Assembly: GCA_035719105.1 (NCBI GenBank)
Contig: DASTGN010000003.1
Span: forward strand, 62,001 to 126,000
DNA: 64,000 nucleotides
Direction of reading: 5' to 3'
DNA from: UBA8389 sp035719105
GTDB lineage: Bacteria; Bacteroidota; Bacteroidia; Bacteroidales; UBA1402
The number at the start of each line of letters is the position of its first letter. Within the stretch, counting starts at the first letter, position 1. Shown here in pieces: positions 35,365-43,007 of this stretch. Position numbers and translations under genes: made by a program. The notes under the pieces were generated by a model, which saw only the letters and a program-made list of their open reading frames with translations, was not told where the DNA came from and searched no databases.

Positions 35365-36660
35365 CTAATTGGATTTGTTTTTCTGATTTTGAGCTGGCTT
35401 TTTTGCCAAAACGTTTATTGATGGCTTGGTTTTTTGAACAGGTTTCGGAAGTAATGTAGTCTTTTTAATTTTCGCGGAAGAGGGTTTGTTCAACGAAAGG
35501 CTCTCTTTTCCTGTTAGTCCTCTAGAAATGACGGCTAATTTAGGAGAAGATGGGCCTATTTCTATCTGACGTTTTTCAAATCCGCCAGAATGTTTTACAT
35601 AGACCATTTTCATTGAGTCTTCTTCGAAAATGGCAATTTGAGGCACGACGATGGTGTCCTTGACCCGCTGAAGGATGATGTTACAAGATACAGATAATCC
35701 TGGGGTAGGCAATTCTTTCCACGATTCCATGGAAGCTTCCACTTCAAAAAACTTGACTTTTGATTTTCTGGAAATGGGTCGACCTACCGGTGCCTTGCTC
35801 AGGATTTTTCCTGAAGCAGTGTTGCCCGGCATTGCATCAAAGGTATATTCTACTAAATCATTGATATTGATTCTTTTATAACTTGCTTCAGATGCTTGTA
35901 TCTTGACCTTCATTTCCGTCATGTCAGGTATGTTGATGATGGGCATGTTTGCATACACGTGGTCACCTTCTTGGACTTTATTTCCAGTTTGCCAAGAAAT
36001 GGCGCGCACCACCATACCCGATTGAGATGCTTTGATGGTCATCATATCAATCATATCCATCATGCTGGCTAGTCGGTTTTCCCTATTTTGAATTTGAAGT
36101 TCCATCCGCCTAATCTGGTTTTTATTGATAATATCCAGTGCTCGAAGCTTTTTTGTAAGCTTATTTCTTATAATGGCGGCTTTTTGTAGTTCCAATTCCT
36201 TGACACGACGCTGCACTGGTGAAGCATAAATCAATTGCAATGAGTCCAGGTTTGCGATGGATGTTTGAACGGCGTTGGTTTTTACCTGAGCATCCAACTG
36301 AGCATATCGCATATCAAGATTGGCCCTGACTTTTGCCATGACAGCTTTGGAATTTTCCACTTCAATTTCCAACTGATCAATGACATCCTGTGTTTCACGA
36401 TTTTCCAATTGACAAACTAAATCGCCAGGTTCCACGTGCGTTCCGTCTTCAATCAAATAAACAATTTCCCCTTCCAATTGCTGTGGACAAGATAAGGTGA
36501 CGGAACGAACGGCATCCACCGTGCCATCAATCGTCAAAATATCTTCAAAATTCGTATGGTTTATATGATTTATGAGGATTTCCTTCTTTTCCGTCTCTTG
36601 GCAACAAGTTAGGATCATTCCAAAAAGAAGAAGGGCTAAGAGCAAAAAAGGCTTGTTCAT
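35365..36660 (-). CDS. HlyD/MacA-type periplasmic adaptor (first gene of the export operon)
   Basis: 431 aa from the ATG at 36660 (MNKPFLLLALLLFGMILTCC). The frame runs 23 codons further upstream but into an unlikely N-terminus and past a palindromic site. The lipobox is weak (LTC at Cys19). The body has lipoyl, coiled-coil (about 90-210), barrel (TPGLSVSCNIIL) and membrane-proximal parts. The C-terminus is a Lys/Pro-rich tail of about 50 residues not seen in the other two. It is probably the first gene of the operon. Confidence 0.86.
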   Translation of the reverse strand: MNKPFLLLALLLFGMILTCCQETEKKEILINHINHTNFEDILTIDGTVDAVRSVTLSCPQQLEGEIVYLIEDGTHVEPGDLVCQLENRETQDVIDQLEIEVENSKAVMAKVRANLDMRYAQLDAQVKTNAVQTSIANLDSLQLIYASPVQRRVKELELQKAAIIRNKLTKKLRALDIINKNQIRRMELQIQNRENRLASMMDMIDMMTIKASQSGMVVRAISWQTGNKVQEGDHVYANMPIINIPDMTEMKVKIQASEASYKRININDLVEYTFDAMPGNTASGKILSKAPVGRPISRKSKVKFFEVEASMESWKELPTPGLSVSCNIILQRVKDTIVVPQIAIFEEDSMKMVYVKHSGGFEKRQIEIGPSSPKLAVISRGLTGKESLSLNKPSSAKIKKTTLLPKPVQKTKPSINVLAKKPAQNQKNKSN

Positions 36661-36705
36661 TTCGAAAATACTGGCAGTCAAAGAGTGTTTAAATGGTATT
36701 GGATA

Positions 36706-36726
36706 TTCATAACTCCATGTTATGAA
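36706..36726. promoter_or_regulatory. palindromic operator-like site upstream of the export operon
   Basis: Perfect inverted repeat TTCATAAC-N5-GTTATGAA, 46 bases upstream of the first adaptor gene. There is no T run, so it does not look like a terminator. The size suits a dimeric repressor such as TetR, but none is encoded nearby. Confidence 0.5.
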
Positions 36727-36803
36727 CACTTTATAAACGAAAGGTTTAAAACCATAGTGTAAAACAGGCCGGTTTTAACTAAAATTCAGAATGTGAAGGG
36801 TTT

Positions 36804-37808
36804 TTAGGCCCGATTGAAATATACATCCAGAACCGTATACCTTTTGCGTGTTTTTATAGCCAAGGGCAATAAATCAAAAAATTCAAGCTCCGTAAAACGA
36901 ATGTGCTCTTCGAAAGCGTTCAATAATCCGATTTTCTTAAAATAATGGTGTAATCGTTGGTATTCGTCAAGATCTTGACGGACGTGTTTTTCGACCATCA
37001 ATTGTGCCCAGGAAACTTGAAGGCCATGTAACGTAGATTTTTCTGGAAAGAATTCGTCTATGGCGTGGCTGATGAGGTGTTCAGAGCCACTGGCAGGTCT
37101 GGAGGATTGAGAGAGATTCATGGAAAGGCCTGATAGGATAAGTCCAATGGACAGCTTTTCAATGAATTCATCGGTGAAAATATCCTTACGGTTAAAATGA
37201 AGGATGCCGTCCACACATGACTTTGATAAGTACATGGAGAAATTGTCAATTTTTTCACCAAGCGCTTCAATACCTAACTTGCAGTCTTTCACAGCGCTAA
37301 GGTTTGAAATAAGGTCTCCGACACCTGCTATTAAAAATAATTCCGGTGACTGTTTGACAATGTCTGTATCCACGATGATTCCGATGGGAGATTTCACTCC
37401 GTGGCTTTTTTTCACTCCATTTACCGTCAATCGGGCAATGGGCGAGTAAATAGCATCGTTGGTCAGGGTGGAAGGCATACTGATGAACTGATTCTGATGC
37501 TTGGTGGCGTACATTTTGACAAAATCAATGACGCTTCCACCTCCAAAGGCGATGAATAGGGCATCGTTGAAGCATTCCTCATAAACTACCTTATCAATTT
37601 CCTCAAAATTGCCACCTTGAATGATGACTACTTTGTAATAGGCTTGTTCGTTGATAAAGTCGTGAAACAGTTCAGCCAACTCTTTTTGGGTGAACAAAAT
37701 CATTTTCTCAAAATACAAATGATTTTTGTTCAATAATGCTCCAAGATCTTGTGCCTTGTTCTTTCCGATTTCTACAATTGCAGGAAGGCTGACGTCTCTG
37801 TAAAACAT
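36804..37808 (-). CDS. glycerol-1-phosphate dehydrogenase-like protein (iron-containing alcohol dehydrogenase superfamily)
   Basis: 334-aa NAD(P)-dependent dehydrogenase related to AraM/EgsA sn-glycerol-1-phosphate dehydrogenases. Evidence: dinucleotide site ALFIAFGGGSVIDFVKMYA; substrate-loop MPSTLTNDAIYSPIARL; metal Asp region GVGDLISNLSAVKDCKLG; metal histidines in SRPASGSEHLISHAID and STLHGLQVSW. The family reduces DHAP to glycerol-1-phosphate (archaeal-type stereochemistry) or a related ketose phosphate. Only one base separates it from the upstream TagD-like gene, so the two products should act together. Confidence 0.82.
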   Translation of the reverse strand: MFYRDVSLPAIVEIGKNKAQDLGALLNKNHLYFEKMILFTQKELAELFHDFINEQAYYKVVIIQGGNFEEIDKVVYEECFNDALFIAFGGGSVIDFVKMYATKHQNQFISMPSTLTNDAIYSPIARLTVNGVKKSHGVKSPIGIIVDTDIVKQSPELFLIAGVGDLISNLSAVKDCKLGIEALGEKIDNFSMYLSKSCVDGILHFNRKDIFTDEFIEKLSIGLILSGLSMNLSQSSRPASGSEHLISHAIDEFFPEKSTLHGLQVSWAQLMVEKHVRQDLDEYQRLHHYFKKIGLLNAFEEHIRFTELEFFDLLPLAIKTRKRYTVLDVYFNRA

Positions 37809-37809
37809 T

Positions 37810-38229
37810 TCAAGTGGTTTTAATTCGATTTATCAGGTCAGAAGTGCTGATACCACTGGTATATGGCAAAAATTTAAGTTCAATTTGGTGTTTCTCTACA
37901 AACTCAGGAGTGACCCTGATTTGTTGCAAATAAGAGTCGCCCTTCCAATCATCTCCATGGACAATGATATTGATTCCGTGTTCGATGATGGCATCTTTGT
38001 TGTCAAATTCGCGAATAATGAAGGCCTCGTCCACATAGCGGCAAGATTGCACGACTTCCAATCGTTCTTCTTCATTCAAATAAGGCCTTCGTTTGTATTC
38101 AGCAACCATGTCGTCACCATTAATGGCAACGATTAATTTGTCACCGAGTTCTTTAGCTCTTTTTAGAAGGCGTACATGTCCGGAATGGAACAGGTCAAAT
38201 ACACCTATGACGTATACAATTTTCTGCAT
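37810..38229 (-). CDS. TagD-like glycerol-phosphate cytidylyltransferase
   Basis: 139-aa nucleotidyltransferase of the HIGH superfamily: GVFDLFHSGHVRLLKRAKELGD, with HSGH as the nucleotide site; EERLEVVQSCRYVDEAF; VHGDDWKGDSYLQ; and YTSGISTSDLI, the counterpart of the RTxGISTT motif of CTP:glycerol-3-phosphate cytidylyltransferases. It should make a CDP-polyol from a polyol phosphate. The ATG at 38229 is preferred over an upstream TTG. The next gene encodes a G1P-dehydrogenase-like enzyme, which suggests that it activates that enzyme's product (inference). Confidence 0.85.
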   Translation of the reverse strand: MQKIVYVIGVFDLFHSGHVRLLKRAKELGDKLIVAINGDDMVAEYKRRPYLNEEERLEVVQSCRYVDEAFIIREFDNKDAIIEHGINIIVHGDDWKGDSYLQQIRVTPEFVEKHQIELKFLPYTSGISTSDLINRIKTT

Positions 38230-38292
38230 AAATGACAACAATCGATTAGGAGGTACAAAAGAACGGTTTTCTTCTGTATTTCACAACAACCT

Positions 38293-38739
38293 TTAGACTT
38301 TCTTCACACTCACTGCGGTCAAGCCCTTAGGGCCGCGCTCCACTTCAAAGGTGACTGCATCGCCTTCTACTACTGATTGTAGAATTCCACTGACATGCAC
38401 GAAATAGCGTTCGTCGCTTCCGATTTCACGAATGAAACCAAAACCTTTGGAGCTGTTGAAAAAATCGACTTTACCATGGTGGACGGGGTCAACGTAGACA
38501 TCTTCTCGTTTTTGAACGGAGATTTCAATAGACGAAGCCACCACTTTGGTTTTTCGGTTAGGGTCCGGTGGTGTGCTGGTTATATTACCAAATTCATCTA
38601 CGTAAGCAATCATACTGTCAAAATCGCTGGCTCCTGGGTTGGATTTGCGTTCTTCAGTTCTAGCTGCTTTTTCCTGACGTTTTTGCAAACGTTTTTTTTC
38701 TTTTTCTTTCTTGTTGTAAGTTTCCTGCGATTTCGCCAT
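38293..38739 (-). CDS. cold-shock-domain RNA-binding protein with basic N-terminal extension
   Basis: 148 aa. The first 30 residues are almost all Lys, Glu, Arg and Gln (KKEKEKKRLQKRQEKAAR), then a linker, then a C-terminal cold-shock domain (about 88-148) with RNP1 motif SKGFGFIRE and RNP2-like RYFVHVS. This long form is common in Bacteroidota, where the CSD sits at the C-terminus. It binds single-stranded nucleic acid and probably remodels RNA. It lies 47 bases downstream of a DEAD-box helicase gene. A near-consensus box (TATCTTTA) is present between them. Confidence 0.87.
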   Translation of the reverse strand: MAKSQETYNKKEKEKKRLQKRQEKAARTEERKSNPGASDFDSMIAYVDEFGNITSTPPDPNRKTKVVASSIEISVQKREDVYVDPVHHGKVDFFNSSKGFGFIREIGSDERYFVHVSGILQSVVEGDAVTFEVERGPKGLTAVSVKKV

Positions 38740-38786
38740 TAATGATAAGTGGGTTGGTTATAATTGTTAAAGATAGATAGAATTGT

Positions 38787-39911
38787 TTAAAAATCAGGCT
38801 TCGAAACGGCAATTTTTTTACCGATTAGTTTTTCAATGTCCCGTATGTAGTTTTTTTCTTCCGTATCACAGAAAGAATAGGCAACACCTTTAGCTCCTGC
38901 ACGTCCAGTACGGCCAATTCGGTGCACATAAGTTTCGGGAATATTAGGTATTTCATAATTGATGACACAGTCCAAATTGCTGATATCAATGCCTCGTGCT
39001 GCGATATCCGTGGCCACCAAAACGCGTATTTGTTGCTCCTTGAAATTGTTCAATGCGCGCTGTCTGGCATTTTGAGATTTGTTGCCGTGAATGGCTTCCG
39101 ATTTGATTTGCTGCTTGGTCAATGTTTTAACGACCTTGTCCGCTCCATGTTTCGTTCGGGTGAACACGAGTGCTGTCTGAATATTTTTGCTGTTGAGCAA
39201 ATGGACAAGAAGGGCGTTTTTATCGTTTTTCTCAACATAATACACCGATTGATCGGTCAACTCAACAGTCGAAGAAACAGGAGTTACCGTAACTTTTTTG
39301 GGATGAACCAAAATACTGTTGGCTAACTTGATGATGCTTGGTGGCATGGTGGCTGAGAAAAACAACGATTGACGTTTGCTTGGAATCACAGCCAGTATTT
39401 TTTTTACATCGTGTATGAAACCCATGTCCAGCATTCTATCGGCTTCGTCCAAGACAAAAATCTGGATGTCTCGAAGACTCACAAAACCTTGATGTTGAAG
39501 GTCCAACAATCGTCCTGGTGTAGCAATCAGTACGTCCACTCCTTTACGTAAGGCGGTTATCTGTGGATTTTGATTGACACCACCCAGCAAAACCGTGTTG
39601 GTCAAAGGGCAATGTCGACCATAAGCATCGAAGCTTTCACCAATTTGGATGGCCAATTCACGTGTAGGAGTGACAATGAGGCAACGAATGAGCCGTTTTT
39701 TCTCATTGGACGGTGTTTTACACAGTAATTGAATGATGGGTATGGCAAAGGCGGCCGTTTTTCCTGTTCCGGTCTGTGCGCAGCCTAAAATGTCGTTGCC
39801 TTCGAGTACGAGAGGAATGGCTTGTTCCTGAATGGGAGTGGGTTGGGTGTAACCTTCTTCTTGAAGAGCTGTTAAAATGGGTTTGGATATCTGAAGAGTT
39901 TCAAAATTCAT
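38787..39911 (-). CDS. DEAD-box ATP-dependent RNA helicase (RhlE-like)
   Basis: 374 aa from the ATG at 39911 (MNFETLQISKPIL). Q-motif PTPIQEQAIP, Walker A AQTGTGKTAAFAIP, Ia PTRELAIQIG, II VLDEADRMLDMGF, III FFSATMP, IV ALVFTRTKHGADKV, V VATDIAARGIDI, VI YVHRIGRTGRAG. It lacks a long basic C-tail. It unwinds short RNA duplexes, probably during cold adaptation or ribosome assembly. The promoter at 40087-40094 would give a leader of about 170 bases, unusual for this gene-dense region. It is followed by the cold-shock-domain gene. Confidence 0.93.
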   Translation of the reverse strand: MNFETLQISKPILTALQEEGYTQPTPIQEQAIPLVLEGNDILGCAQTGTGKTAAFAIPIIQLLCKTPSNEKKRLIRCLIVTPTRELAIQIGESFDAYGRHCPLTNTVLLGGVNQNPQITALRKGVDVLIATPGRLLDLQHQGFVSLRDIQIFVLDEADRMLDMGFIHDVKKILAVIPSKRQSLFFSATMPPSIIKLANSILVHPKKVTVTPVSSTVELTDQSVYYVEKNDKNALLVHLLNSKNIQTALVFTRTKHGADKVVKTLTKQQIKSEAIHGNKSQNARQRALNNFKEQQIRVLVATDIAARGIDISNLDCVINYEIPNIPETYVHRIGRTGRAGAKGVAYSFCDTEEKNYIRDIEKLIGKKIAVSKPDF

Positions 39912-40086
39912 AAAGGGGATATTAATTATATAATAGATTGCCGTCATCAAGACGTCAGCAATAGGCTAATCCGTTTAAATTGGCGGGATCCTTAGAAAAT
40001 GAACAGTCGAGAGTGGATAGAACGGTGCAGGAATGTGCAACAAGTATCAAAAACTCGGAAATCGAGTCTTTTTAAAAGAACCGCTG

Positions 40087-40094
40087 CAAAGATA
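40087..40094 (-). promoter_or_regulatory. -7 box likely for the DEAD-box helicase
   Basis: TATCTTTG on the minus strand, starting 4 bases after the T run of the upstream terminator. It leaves a leader of about 170 bases. I saw no nearer consensus box. Confidence 0.5.
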
Positions 40095-40098
40095 CAAA

Positions 40099-40133
40099 AA
40101 AAACGCGGGTACTAGGTGCACCTGCGTTTTTAA
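40099..40133. terminator. terminator after the FMN reductase gene
   Basis: 12-bp inverted repeat (40099-40110 with 40120-40131, including one G-T pair) with a 9-base loop. A tracts on the left supply a T run for the leftward transcript. Confidence 0.82.
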
Positions 40134-40153
40134 AGTTCAAAATGAATGGGACT

Positions 40154-40699
40154 TCAACTCAGTTTTTCAACCCAGGCAGCGAATTCCGCCATGTAGTTGG
40201 TCAAAAAAGTACGAGTGGATTCATCCGATAAATTTCCCTCTGCGTCAAAAAGCGTATGCGCGGATCCAATGTATGCTTCCGGTTGATCCATCGTGTGAAC
40301 ATCCAGATAGGACAAGACTTGACGTAAATGATGATTGGAACCAAATCCACCAAGTCCGCCAGGTGAAACACTGATGACGGCTCCCGGCTTACCGCCCCAA
40401 ACACTTGCGCCCCATGGACGTGATGCCACATCGAGTGCGTTTTTAAGTGCACCACTAAAGGAACGATTGTATTCCGGTGTCAAAAACAACACCGCATCAA
40501 CCGATTTGATTTTTTCACGAAAGGCAGTCCATTCTGCCGGAGGTGTTGGGTCCAAGTCCTGATTATACATCTGCAATTGTCCAATTTCTACAATTTCCAG
40601 TGAGAGGGATGCTGGAGCCAACTTGATGGCTGCCTTGGCTGTGAGTCTATTAAGTGAATTCTTCTGTAGGCTTCCTACGATAACTGCAACTTTTTTCAT
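40154..40699 (-). CDS. NADPH-dependent FMN reductase (azoreductase/quinone reductase-like)
   Basis: 181-aa flavodoxin-fold protein. The FMN phosphate loop is VGSLQKNSLNRLTAKAA; the second flavin motif is LFLTPEYNRSFSGALKNALD; and GKPGAVISVSPGGLGGFGS closes the site. Members reduce quinones, azo dyes or chromate using NADPH. The ATG at 40699 gives the family's normal MKKVAVIVGS start. A near-consensus box (TATCTTGC) is upstream. It is a single gene with its own terminator. Confidence 0.9.
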   Translation of the reverse strand: MKKVAVIVGSLQKNSLNRLTAKAAIKLAPASLSLEIVEIGQLQMYNQDLDPTPPAEWTAFREKIKSVDAVLFLTPEYNRSFSGALKNALDVASRPWGASVWGGKPGAVISVSPGGLGGFGSNHHLRQVLSYLDVHTMDQPEAYIGSAHTLFDAEGNLSDESTRTFLTNYMAEFAAWVEKLS

Positions 40700-40813
40700 A
40701 ATGTCTTGTTGTTTGAATGAGTGCGCAAGATACAATACCTTTTATAGATCGGGCGGAATTTCTTTATTGAATTTATTGATGAGCCAATAAAGAATAATTA
40801 AAATGGACTTACC

Positions 40814-41431
40814 TTAAATGGTAAGGAATTTTTCTTTGGCAGTACCGCAAAAGGCGCAAGCTGATTCTACCATAGTGGCATCGTACGTATTTCCACAAAC
40901 TGGACAAACTACATATCCGACCGGCAAGCCGGGAACATTCATCGAACTGATGGCATCCATAGCTTTGGTGTAAAACGTTTTGTGTTTCATTTCAGTGTCC
41001 ATAGCCCAATTAAAGGATTTGACCGCTTTATCCACTTTTTCAGCTTTAGCAGCTTCAAGGAACCCTGGGTACATGGTATTTGCCTCATAACTTTCACCAT
41101 CAATCGCAGCTTGAAGATTTTCCGAAGTTGCTTTAACTTCAAATTCGGGCGCGAAAGTTTCCATCTTTTCACCCAACGATTCCAAAACTTTCAAATGATT
41201 GGCAGCATGAATGGATTCAGCTTTCGAGGCTGCTTCAAAGAGTTTGGCAATGGGTTCAAAGCCTTCTAACCTCGCTTTTTCGGCAAAAGCCAAGTATTTG
41301 GCACTAGCCGTGGTTTCTCCTTTGATACCTGCTTTCAGGTTTTCAATGGTTTTAATTGGTTTGGGTTGACTACAACCGGTGAATGCCATCAGAGCAAAGA
41401 TGGACAAAAACAATACAATACTTTTTTTCAT
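40814..41431 (-). CDS. rubrerythrin with lipoprotein signal
   Basis: 205 aa. The N-terminus is a lipoprotein signal (LFLSIFALMAFTGC), which is unusual because rubrerythrins normally act in the cytoplasm. The ferritin-like diiron domain has Glu and Glu-x-x-His motifs in GETTASAKYLAFAEKA, KAESIHAANHLKVL, GESYEANTMYPGF and DTEMKHKTFY. The C-terminus is a rubredoxin-like iron site (CPVCG...CAFCG). The enzyme should reduce peroxide. It lies 24 bases after a DUF2231 membrane protein gene and probably forms an operon with it. An AT-rich inverted repeat follows at 40760-40794. Confidence 0.88.
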   Translation of the reverse strand: MKKSIVLFLSIFALMAFTGCSQPKPIKTIENLKAGIKGETTASAKYLAFAEKARLEGFEPIAKLFEAASKAESIHAANHLKVLESLGEKMETFAPEFEVKATSENLQAAIDGESYEANTMYPGFLEAAKAEKVDKAVKSFNWAMDTEMKHKTFYTKAMDAISSMNVPGLPVGYVVCPVCGNTYDATMVESACAFCGTAKEKFLTI

Positions 41432-41455
41432 TTCAGTCTTGATTTAAATAAATGA

Positions 41456-41890
41456 TCATAGCGGCATCATATAACTGTAAACAAGCGTACCACCTAAGAA
41501 ACCGGTAACACTGACAGCAATCATCGACAACAGATACAGTACAAAGGTCAATTGTTTGGTTGTTTTAGATTCCTTGCCTCTTAGTAGGGATAGAAACCGT
41601 AACAGGCTGGTTAAAAACAACAGGCCGGTAGTGATGAATGCAAGGAAGGCATGCTTTTCTTCAATCGAACCTGCTTCACCAGTTAATTCTTCTGTAAAAA
41701 AAACACCGGCAAGAACTGCTGCTATAGCAGCCAAAGTTCCAATTATCAGCAAATAAGAGCTGATTTTTGGTAAGCTTGTTTCCTTTTTGAAAACCAAAGA
41801 AGCCAATTCAGCCAGAAAACCGATGGTCACGAGCGCAATAGGAAAATGCACGATCATGGGATGCAAATGCGTCAAGGTAAACATAGGCAT
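41456..41890 (-). CDS. DUF2231-family membrane protein
   Basis: 144-aa inner-membrane protein with four hydrophobic helices and conserved histidines in LTHLHPMIVHFPIALV at the N-terminus and EKHAFLAF in the middle, consistent with heme or metal binding seen in related small membrane cytochrome-like families. The function of DUF2231 is not established. It is the first gene of an operon with the lipoprotein rubrerythrin, which suggests a shared redox role (inference). Promoter at 41912-41919. Confidence 0.82.
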   Translation of the reverse strand: MPMFTLTHLHPMIVHFPIALVTIGFLAELASLVFKKETSLPKISSYLLIIGTLAAIAAVLAGVFFTEELTGEAGSIEEKHAFLAFITTGLLFLTSLLRFLSLLRGKESKTTKQLTFVLYLLSMIAVSVTGFLGGTLVYSYMMPL

Positions 41891-41911
41891 AAGTTTTGGG
41901 GGTTATAGAAA

Positions 41912-41919
41912 CAAATATA
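41912..41919 (-). promoter_or_regulatory. -7 box of the DUF2231-rubrerythrin operon
   Basis: TATATTTG on the minus strand, 21 bases before the ATG at 41890. Confidence 0.6.
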
Positions 41920-41963
41920 AGTAAAAATGAACGAAATGATTAAGAGGTCTTTGTTTTTATTCG

Positions 41964-41971
41964 TAATTTTG
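41964..41971 (+). promoter_or_regulatory. -7 box of the coiled-coil membrane protein gene
   Basis: TAATTTTG, 36 bases before the ATG at 42008. It lies inside the longer open frame, so upstream starts in that frame are unlikely. Confidence 0.55.
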
Positions 41972-42007
41972 CGTGTTAACACGTTCACCCTAAATTATTG
42001 TAAAAAT

Positions 42008-42994
42008 ATGAAACCAATTACCTTTTCATTCGTTCGTCCGATGTTGACGTTATTGGATAATGGGAAATTTTTTCGTAAACCGTTCGGATGGTTTTATGCA
42101 GTTATCGCCGTTTCCTCCTTACTTGCACCCATTTTCCTGGTATACACCACTATATGGTGGAATAAAGCCAATCAGGATAAACTTCAAAGTCAACGGATTT
42201 ATCAAGAAGTGACGAAACCTGAATATCTGAAAGCTAAGTATGCCTATGATACGTTGTCAAAAGCAGTGGAAGCATATGCAAAAGAAATGAACAATGCGGT
42301 CGATTGTCTTACGAAAGCAACCAAACAGGCTGATTATTACGGTGAATATGCGTCTTACGGGCCAGAATACCAGCAAATTTATGATAATGCCCTGGATGTT
42401 AAAAAACAATGGGAAGAAGTCTATAAAGATGCATCAAATCGGTGGGATGCTTCCAATAATGCTTTAGATGCGCAAAAGCCCAAATTCGACAAGGTCAAGC
42501 TCCTTTATCAAAAAGCAGAGGCAGATTATAAAGCTGCTGAAGCTGAATTTCAATTGGTCAATCAATTCGGGACAGTATTCAATAGTGGTGAAATGCACAA
42601 GGGAAGTGCCATAGTCGGACTTATCCTCTTTTCAATAATGATTCTTTTGCTAGGCGCTTTAAATTTTCTCCTGTGGTGGAGTAGACTGATCGACCTGAAA
42701 TCATTGATAAAAGTTCAGGATACTTTTGTTGCCGTTCCACTCGCTTCGCATTTTATCCAAACCTGCGGTGAATCGTTGGGAATGATCATCAGCATTTGGG
42801 GATTTTTCACGGCGCTGATTTTTTATACCTGCAACCTTTCCATTGGCCAGTTCGGCCTTGATTTTGAATCCTTTGGAATATTGAGCATCTTTCTACCTAT
42901 TATATTGGGCTTTTTAGTAATATTCATTTTCAGAATACTTGCCGAACTCTTAAAAGTTGGGGCTGTAAAAGCTAATAAAATGGCAAATGATTAA
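42008..42994 (+). CDS. membrane protein with central coiled coil, unknown function
   Basis: 328 aa. One TM helix near the N-terminus (about 25-45, FYAVIAVSSLLAPIFLVYTT), then about 140 residues of charged helical sequence rich in Tyr, Lys, Ala and Glu with coiled-coil heptads (facing the periplasm or cytoplasm), then three or four TM helices (about 200-320: GLILFSIMILLLGALNFLLWW; GMIISIWGFFTALIFYTC; SIFLPIILGFLVIFIFRI). I do not recognise a named family. The epimerase gene starts 13 bases downstream, so they are probably co-expressed. Confidence 0.72.
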   Translation: MKPITFSFVRPMLTLLDNGKFFRKPFGWFYAVIAVSSLLAPIFLVYTTIWWNKANQDKLQSQRIYQEVTKPEYLKAKYAYDTLSKAVEAYAKEMNNAVDCLTKATKQADYYGEYASYGPEYQQIYDNALDVKKQWEEVYKDASNRWDASNNALDAQKPKFDKVKLLYQKAEADYKAAEAEFQLVNQFGTVFNSGEMHKGSAIVGLILFSIMILLLGALNFLLWWSRLIDLKSLIKVQDTFVAVPLASHFIQTCGESLGMIISIWGFFTALIFYTCNLSIGQFGLDFESFGILSIFLPIILGFLVIFIFRILAELLKVGAVKANKMAND

Positions 42995-43007
42995 TTATTA
43001 ATCATTT

